Origin: Granulicella aggregans
GTDB lineage: Bacteria > Acidobacteriota > Terriglobia > Terriglobales > Acidobacteriaceae
NCBI RefSeq assembly: GCF_025685565.1
Contig: NZ_JAGSYE010000001.1
Location: 2,232,001-2,296,000, forward strand
Length of the DNA: 64,000 bases
Direction of reading: 5' to 3'
Made by a program: the position numbers and the translations under genes. The notes beneath the pieces are model-generated. The model saw nothing but the letters and a program-made list of their open reading frames with translations, ran no database searches and was not told where the DNA came from. Positions 59,161-64,000 of the stretch are shown piece by piece (position 1 is the first letter of the stretch; the number at the start of each line of letters is the position of its first letter).

Positions 59161-60201
59161 TTAGCCCCGTGCGTGCGCGGCAGTCCTGGCACACATCCAT
59201 TGCCACTGGTGGGATATTCCGGCGCTCAAAGATACTCTCGGAAGATATCCAAGATGCTTATGCGCCTTCGAGATGTCCGCCTCAGTCTCATAGGGGTCCC
59301 CTCGCTGCTCGCGGCAAGGAAGTCGAAGAATGCGCTGTCCGGTCGCCTCCTCGATGACAGACAGACACTCGTTGAGCGTGACGGACTGCCCCCCGCTGAT
59401 GTTGTAGATGGATGGCCCCTGGCCTTCGTTCATCGCTGCGAGCGTAGCATCGACAACATCGCCAACATAGGTGAAGGCGCGGCGCTGCGTTCCGTCTCCA
59501 AAGATGGGAACCGCGGTATCCGTCATCGCCGCATGAAGAAGTTTGTGGATCGCCATATCCGGTCGCTGGCGAGGTCCATAGACCGTGAAGTATCTAAGGA
59601 TCGTCATGGGGAGCGAGTATCCCGCGCTATATGCGAGACACAGCCCTTCCGCTCCCAGCTTGGTGGCTGCATAGGGCGACAAAGGGTGAGGAACAGCACC
59701 TTCGGTAACGGGCCCGGATGCCTGACCGTAGACCGAAGAAGAAGACGAGAAGATGAAGCGACGGACCGACTTGCCGACTATCAGCTCGAGCAATCTTTGT
59801 GTGGCACGAAGGTTTCTGCTGAGGTAGATATCGAAGGAGTGCGACCAACTGGAGCGCACCCCCGGCTGTCCCGCCAGATGAAAGACAAAATCGATGCGGG
59901 GTGGAAGATCTTGCCCGGACAGGTCGTTGATATCCTCTTCCAGAAGGGAAAATAAATCCCAACGGAGTAAGGAATCTAGGTTCTCGTGCTTTGTTTCCGT
60001 GGAGTAATAGTCATTGATATTGTCGATGCCTAAGACTCGATATCCCCGTGTAAGCAGAGCTTCGGCCACGTGGGACCCAATGAATCCCGCCGCGCCAGTC
60101 ACGAGGCACACCTGAGGTTCGGAAATTCTGCGGACTGTGTCCGAGCTCCTCATCGCATTCGAAGGCATGAATATCTTTTCTCGATTCATTTCCAAATTCA
60201 C
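59161..60201 (-). CDS. UDP-sugar 4-epimerase-like SDR (UDP-glucose/glucuronate type)
   Basis: A 346-residue extended SDR. The NAD loop is VTGAAGFIGSHVAEALL (Gly at 36, 39 and 42), catalytic Y177 and K181 are in SPYAATKLGAEG after FSSSSSVYGQ, and the substrate region has LRYFTVYGPRQRPDMAIHKLL and DGTQRRAFTYVGDVVDA. The PRQRPDMA motif is typical of UDP-glucuronate 4-epimerase-like enzymes; UDP-glucose 4-epimerase activity is also possible. It probably makes the donor sugar nucleotide for the cluster's transferases. The reading frame opens at a GTG (60201); internal ATGs at 60189, 60168 or 60153 are alternatives because the region before the Rossmann motif is not conserved. Confidence 0.87.
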   Translation of the reverse strand: MNLEMNREKIFMPSNAMRSSDTVRRISEPQVCLVTGAAGFIGSHVAEALLTRGYRVLGIDNINDYYSTETKHENLDSLLRWDLFSLLEEDINDLSGQDLPPRIDFVFHLAGQPGVRSSWSHSFDIYLSRNLRATQRLLELIVGKSVRRFIFSSSSSVYGQASGPVTEGAVPHPLSPYAATKLGAEGLCLAYSAGYSLPMTILRYFTVYGPRQRPDMAIHKLLHAAMTDTAVPIFGDGTQRRAFTYVGDVVDATLAAMNEGQGPSIYNISGGQSVTLNECLSVIEEATGQRILRLPCREQRGDPYETEADISKAHKHLGYLPRVSLSAGISHQWQWMCARTAAHARG

Positions 60202-60234
60202 AACCGGTGTTTTGTTCTATCGCTCTAAATCGCA

Positions 60235-62046
60235 TCAATCGTAGCTATGCTTACGAGCTTTCTCGTTGCCGCTCCAATAACTATTGAGACTTAGCGTCTG
60301 TGCCATCGCGAAGCGGTGAAGTCCCTCAAGAAGGACGCGTTCGTCGTCCGACAAATTGGGATGCCAGATGTCGACAATAAGTACCCTACGCAGCTCATCG
60401 GTATGGTTCCAGGCCTCGTGCGGGTAGCTGTCATCAAAGACCAGGCACTTTCCCTCTTGCCATCGGCGGGTCTCGCCGCCTACTTTGATCGCACAGTCAC
60501 CTTGCGGCACCTGGATCCCAAGATGGCAACGCAGTCTCATGTTGGTTGGTCCCCGGTGAGGCTGAATCACTGTATGGGGGCTCATCTTGGAGAGATACAT
60601 CAAACCCGCCAGTGTTCTGACCGTGTTGTGCCCTTCGATAATCCGGCTGATGGCCGGGCACATCGCCGTATTCCCCTGGTTCTTCCGGCCCCGCTCATAG
60701 AGCATGAAGACATCCCACGAACCTGTTCGCTTGATGCTCTTCTCGTGCTCCTGGTGATATGAATGATCGCCGAGAGCCAGTACCTCGGCGCGGATCTCTT
60801 CGAAGTTAGCTTCGAGCGCTGCCACGATCGCGAAGGATTGCGGGTCAAAAAACGGCTGTGAGGGCAGGTCGGGAAAGTGAAACATCTTTGCGTCCGGGGG
60901 ATGGTTCGCGAACAGGCTGAGATATCGCTCGAAGCGCCGGGACAGGACGAAAGTGGAAGTAGTCTCAGTGCCCTGATTCGCGACTGGTTGCGGGACGGGA
61001 GCTGCTTCCGCCTTCTTCTCTTGCGACCCTGCCGGAGTCTCGGAGGCCTGGGGTTTTGCGCCTTCAAATCTACGGGTTAAGTCGGCGAAACGGCGATTGA
61101 GGACTGCGGTAAAAGGACGTCGTCCCTCGGAAGCCAGTCGATCCAGTGCGCACGCAAGCCACAACCACTCTCGATAGCTGAGTCTCTTGTCCCAGGCAAA
61201 GCCTGTCGCAAGTAGCTGTAGCTTCGCGGTGGAACAGAGTTGCACCGTCTCTGGTAGATCGCCCATCTGAAGCGCAAGGTAGGCTCGCCAGAGGGTTGGC
61301 TCGGCCCATACCGGGCAAGTGAACGATGACTCAATAAATCGTTCCGGGGCCTGATTGCGGTCGCCCGCAAGCATGGCTTCCAGTCCACGTAAGTAAGAGT
61401 CTCGGGCCTGTCGCTCCTGATCTCGAGAGGGGATCTCGGTCCTTTCTGGCAGAAATCCGGGTCGAAGCGAGTCGGATTCCAAGTGCGCGGCCAACCCTGC
61501 CAGGTGGTGCAGAAAAACTCCCGGCCCTGCGTTCGGGCCCTGCGCTTGCTCGGCCTCATTGGCCATGTGAATCAACAGAAGGGCGTCACGATCCTGCGGG
61601 TTAAGTGTCTCCAGCAGAACGCCGGAATCGGAACGCACCTCAAGCTCATCCGCTCGGTTGTTGGTATTCGCTGCACGATCCAGGGCTGCGAAGAGCCTCT
61701 GCCGCGGCAGTGTGCAAAACAAAAAGGCCGCCCGTTCTGCCGCAATGCCCGCAAAGCAACGCACCATTTCGCGGTCGGAGAATGGGATGAGCTGTCTCTT
61801 GTAGACATCGGTCGAATAGATACTGTGAAGCGCCCCGCCATTCTGGATCCAGACCGGACAACCCCAGCGCGCCAGTATCTGCCTCGTCTGAAGCAGGTGC
61901 TGGCATAGCGAATGAGCGTTCGCGTGTCCGAACGTGTCCGCGCCCAGCTTCTCAAGAAAAGTCTTGACCTGCTGATGTTCGGGGGCCGAATCGATCGTTC
62001 CCTGTATAACGGAGGGCGCTACGGGCATGAAAAGTGTCGCAGACAT
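60235..62046 (-). CDS. aspartyl/asparaginyl beta-hydroxylase domain protein
   Basis: A 603-residue protein. The C-terminal part (~420-580) is an Asp/Asn beta-hydroxylase (Fe(II)/2-oxoglutarate): MSPHTVIQPHRGPTNMRLRCHLGIQVP and CLVFDDSYPHEAWNHTDELRRVLIVDIWHP. The iron His are H497 and H543, 46 residues apart, with Gly499 where other oxygenases have a carboxylate, and R553 ten residues after the second His for 2-oxoglutarate; all match the animal AspH pattern, so it looks active. The first ~400 residues are mainly helical (TPR-like, LYLALQMGDLPETVQLCSTAKLQL) with a Pro/Ala/Glu linker near 340-365, and may bind the substrate. No signal peptide is seen. It is the first gene of the minus-strand cluster. 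The Asp-rich repeat proteins on both sides are obvious candidate substrates. Confidence 0.9.
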   Translation of the reverse strand: MSATLFMPVAPSVIQGTIDSAPEHQQVKTFLEKLGADTFGHANAHSLCQHLLQTRQILARWGCPVWIQNGGALHSIYSTDVYKRQLIPFSDREMVRCFAGIAAERAAFLFCTLPRQRLFAALDRAANTNNRADELEVRSDSGVLLETLNPQDRDALLLIHMANEAEQAQGPNAGPGVFLHHLAGLAAHLESDSLRPGFLPERTEIPSRDQERQARDSYLRGLEAMLAGDRNQAPERFIESSFTCPVWAEPTLWRAYLALQMGDLPETVQLCSTAKLQLLATGFAWDKRLSYREWLWLACALDRLASEGRRPFTAVLNRRFADLTRRFEGAKPQASETPAGSQEKKAEAAPVPQPVANQGTETTSTFVLSRRFERYLSLFANHPPDAKMFHFPDLPSQPFFDPQSFAIVAALEANFEEIRAEVLALGDHSYHQEHEKSIKRTGSWDVFMLYERGRKNQGNTAMCPAISRIIEGHNTVRTLAGLMYLSKMSPHTVIQPHRGPTNMRLRCHLGIQVPQGDCAIKVGGETRRWQEGKCLVFDDSYPHEAWNHTDELRRVLIVDIWHPNLSDDERVLLEGLHRFAMAQTLSLNSYWSGNEKARKHSYD

Positions 62047-62681
62047 GGGTCCTCACCGAGTCAAGAATGAAGCTTGATCGAAAGGCAGATGAAGAATTCA
62101 AGGGAGCCCAGAATCTATGGTTCAATTCGTAACGCGAAGACACTCTTGAAGAAAATGGCCTAAGGCAAATCTCAAAAGGGCGCATTGCTTCAGGCCGTCC
62201 TTCAAACAACAGCGGGTTAGAGATCGCTTCCGGTCTCGATTGAAGCGGAGCGACCAGGAAACCTGCGCCGAGTTTAGGCTGCAAGACTAAGGCATTCTTT
62301 GCGAATGTCAAGTTTTTAAGTTTTATGGTGCGAATATAGTGCGTTTTTCCATCTAGCTTGCGCTGCCCGAACGAGGCCACAAAGAAATTCTCTGCGATGC
62401 AGATATTTAATGAGCAGTATTATTCTTCGCAGGGTTTGTATTCCACTGGAAATCGTGCTAGCCTCCGTTGGAGTTTCTGAGGACCTCCCCTGCAGGCTCC
62501 TGTGATCTATGAGAACGGCCGCTCGATGTCCCTGCCGTTTGTGCCGCTGGATCATGACCGCCGATGTTGCCCTTGCGGCAGAGCTGGCAAGGTCCGGCTA
62601 TGGAAACGTTCAATCTGGGCCGGGTGGATATCCCACAGGTTTGTGGGCTGAAGGTTAGAACGCCAGCGGAGGAAAGCGCTC
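62047..62681. other. divergent control region of the repeat-protein cluster
   Basis: About 635 bases between the hydroxylase gene (minus) and the second repeat protein (plus). No convincing gene is present; the 142-residue frame at 61952-62380 and others look random. The stretch 62305-62345 is AT-rich and holds one promoter candidate. Confidence 0.55.
62284..62311 (-). promoter_or_regulatory. candidate sigma-70-type promoter of the minus-strand cluster
   Basis: On the minus strand a perfect TTGACA (62311-62306) is followed after 16 bases by TAGTCT (62289-62284), four of six matches to the -10 consensus. It lies about 240 bases before the hydroxylase ATG. Assigned by eye only. Confidence 0.3.
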
Positions 62682-64000
62682 ATGCTCACGATTGATGTTG
62701 TTCTCGGGTCGGACCGCAATCGCGTGGGGCGGCTGGTTTTGAAGGATGGTGCCGGCCGGACGGTTGCGGGTCCGTATTCGGTATGTGGCAGGGCGAACGA
62801 CTTCGCGGCGAGCGAACATGGGAACCCCACCCGCTCCGCGCTGCAGCACTACGGAGACACACCGACGGGCGAGTATCAGATGCGAGCCATCGTGCGAACC
62901 GGCCGCGGATCAGCTTACGACGCGGCGGTCTTTGGCAAGTTCGGCATGATTACTCTGGTGCCTGTGCGCGGTCAGGCGGCCATTGCCGACCAGAATGGCC
63001 GCCACGTTCTGGCGATTCACGCGGGCACTCCCAATCCTGCGAGCAAGCTTCTCTACGCAACGAACGGCTCGTTGAGGATGTTCGATGAGGACCTGCGGGA
63101 GTTAATAGAAGCTCTGCGGGGCGAGTCGTCGGCGATTTGCCGGATCGCCGAGACCAATGAGTTTGCCACTTCGCTCAGCGTGACCCTGGATCCGACGTTC
63201 GACGAGGGTGACCCGCCGTTGCTGGCGACGGATCTGCCGAAGGTGATCGCGGTGCCCTCGGCTGAGGTGCGGGCCTCGCTCACATCGTCGAAGGTCAGGG
63301 AACACCTGGTCAGCCCCCACGACGAGGCGTACAGCAGCTCCGGCGATAGCTCTGGCGACAGCAGCTCCGGTGATAGCTCTGGCGACAGCAGCTCAGGTGA
63401 TAGCTCTGGCGACAGTAGCTCAGGTGATAGCTCCGGCGACAGCAGCTCAGGTGATAGCTCTGGCGACAGCAGCTCAGGTGATAGCTCTGGCGACAGCAGC
63501 TCAGGTGATAGCTCTGGCGACAGTAGCTCCGGTGATAGCTCCGGCGACAGCAGCTCAGGTGATAGCTCTGGCGACAGTAGCTCCGGTGATAGCTCTGGCG
63601 ACAGTAGCTCCGGTGATAGCTCCGGCGACAGCAGCTCCGGTGATAGCTCCGGCGACAGCAGCTCAGGTGATAGCTCTGGCGACAGCAGCTCAGGTGATAG
63701 CTCTGGCGACAGCAGCTCAGGTGATAGCTCTGGCGACAGCAGCTCAGGTGATAGCTCTGGCGACAGTAGCTCCGGCGATAGCTCCGGCGACAGCAGTTCC
63801 GGCGACAGCAGCTCCAGTAGTAGTTTTGGTTCCGGTGGCAGTGGTGGTTCCGGAGGCGGTTCCAGTTCCAGCGGCAGCTCCAGCTCGAGCGCCTGCAGCA
63901 TCACCGGTATTACACCGACGAACGCGTCACTGTTCGCTGGCGAACCTCAGTTGTTTGCGGCACAGGGAAAGAATCTGGATTCCGTGACCTGGAGCACGAG
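62682..64000 (+). CDS. second Ser-Gly-Asp repeat protein, C-terminus outside the window
   Basis: Open to the window end without a stop (about 439 residues seen). ATG at 62682 has GGAGG 9 bases upstream. Residues 1-~165 are closely similar to the N-terminal domain of the other repeat protein (RNRVGRLVL, VCGRANDFAASEHGNPTRS, YGDTPTGEY, IADQNGRHVL, ASKLLYATNGS), an L,D-transpeptidase-like domain. Here IHAG keeps the first His, but SHGC is again TNGS, so the nucleophile Cys is missing. LVSPHDEAYSSSGD, shared by both proteins, leads into ~17 copies of a 9-residue repeat (SSSGDSSGD). A Gly/Ser linker follows, then ACSITGITPTNASLFAGEPQLFAAQGKNLDSVTWST, which looks like the start of an Ig-like domain rather than a tyrosinase fold. 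No signal peptide is evident. Confidence 0.82.
   Translation, partial: MLTIDVVLGSDRNRVGRLVLKDGAGRTVAGPYSVCGRANDFAASEHGNPTRSALQHYGDTPTGEYQMRAIVRTGRGSAYDAAVFGKFGMITLVPVRGQAAIADQNGRHVLAIHAGTPNPASKLLYATNGSLRMFDEDLRELIEALRGESSAICRIAETNEFATSLSVTLDPTFDEGDPPLLATDLPKVIAVPSAEVRASLTSSKVREHLVSPHDEAYSSSGDSSGDSSSGDSSGDSSSGDSSGDSSSGDSSGDSSSGDSSGDSSSGDSSGDSSSGDSSGDSSSGDSSGDSSSGDSSGDSSSGDSSGDSSSGDSSGDSSSGDSSGDSSSGDSSGDSSSGDSSGDSSSGDSSGDSSSGDSSGDSSSGDSSGDSSSGDSSSSSSFGSGGSGGSGGGSSSSGSSSSSACSITGITPTNASLFAGEPQLFAAQGKNLDSVTWST
63331..63810 (+). repeat. 27-base Ser-Gly-Asp coding repeat array
   Basis: About 17 copies of a 27-base unit coding SSSGD SSGD, with only synonymous third-base changes (TCA/TCC, GGT/GGC, GAT/GAC). 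It is related to, but has a shorter period than, the 39-base array in the other repeat gene, and lies in inverted orientation to it about 8 kb away. Confidence 0.9.

Noticed and set aside
61792..61810. Resemblance to the Tn5/Nextera mosaic end inside the hydroxylase gene (protein STDVYKRQ)
   Set aside because: It matches only 16 of 19 bases and the reading frame continues normally on both sides, so it looks like natural coding sequence rather than adapter contamination; a homologue alignment would settle it.
61952..62380. 142-residue minus-strand frame upstream of the hydroxylase
   Set aside because: It overlaps the hydroxylase start in another phase, has random composition and no ribosome site.
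54790..63810. Regular repeats that could be read as CRISPR arrays
   Set aside because: The repeats are directly contiguous, in frame, encode Ser-Gly-Asp, and have no unique spacers or cas genes nearby.
63053..63987. Long frames in other phases across the second repeat array
   Set aside because: They arise from the 27-base periodicity; the frame starting at 62682 has the conserved N-terminal domain and ribosome site.

Overview
The window looks like a chromosomal segment of an acidobacterium (Terriglobia, in the neighbourhood of Granulicella, Terriglobus or Edaphobacter). This is inferred from gene content: a very large TonB-dependent receptor with an N-terminal carboxypeptidase-regulatory-like domain, a DUF1501/DUF1800 pair, a GMC oxidoreductase with a gluconate-2-dehydrogenase-subunit-3-like partner, a two-gene MetH, and many secreted glycoside hydrolases. 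The DNA is GC-rich. I saw no tRNA, rRNA, insertion sequence or CRISPR array.

Layout. 1-5.9 kb: the end of a CHAT-domain protein facing a clostripain-like peptidase (both clan CD folds), then serC, then a secreted beta-propeller/phosphoesterase. 6-11.5 kb: the TonB-dependent receptor and a mercuric-reductase-like flavoprotein. 11.5-21.1 kb: housekeeping and signalling genes (MetH in two overlapping genes, an alkyltransferase-like DNA-repair protein, a membrane GGDEF-EAL protein, HflX, a short-chain dehydrogenase). 21.1-26.1 kb: a GMC oxidoreductase, then a membrane glycosyltransferase with a GT2 polyprenol-type transferase. 26.1-34.3 kb: glycan catabolism (GH105-like, DUF4861, GH92, sugar isomerase/epimerase, GMC oxidoreductase plus small subunit). 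34.4-39.5 kb: DUF1501, DUF1800 and a membrane-anchored putative regulator. 40-47.8 kb: one 2607-residue secreted protein carrying GH2, seven Ig-like, discoidin, DUF1566, two malectin and GH64 modules.

The most unusual region is 47.8-64 kb. Ten genes run on the minus strand from about 62.05 to 47.82 kb with short gaps or 4-base overlaps. They encode an aspartyl/asparaginyl beta-hydroxylase, a sugar-nucleotide epimerase, a GT32-like transferase, a tandem GT4 protein, a giant Ser-Gly-Asp repeat protein, three GT9-like transferases (two with a conserved five-cysteine cluster), a radical SAM protein and a GT-A transferase. A second Ser-Gly-Asp repeat protein starts divergently at 62.68 kb and runs off the window. 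Both repeat proteins share an N-terminal domain that looks like an L,D-transpeptidase fold with its catalytic residues replaced. The first one ends in a tyrosinase-fold domain that has lost most of its copper ligands. My hypothesis is that this locus makes, hydroxylates and glycosylates low-complexity Ser/Asp repeat surface proteins. The enzyme families and the substitutions are read from the sequence; the system-level role is inference.
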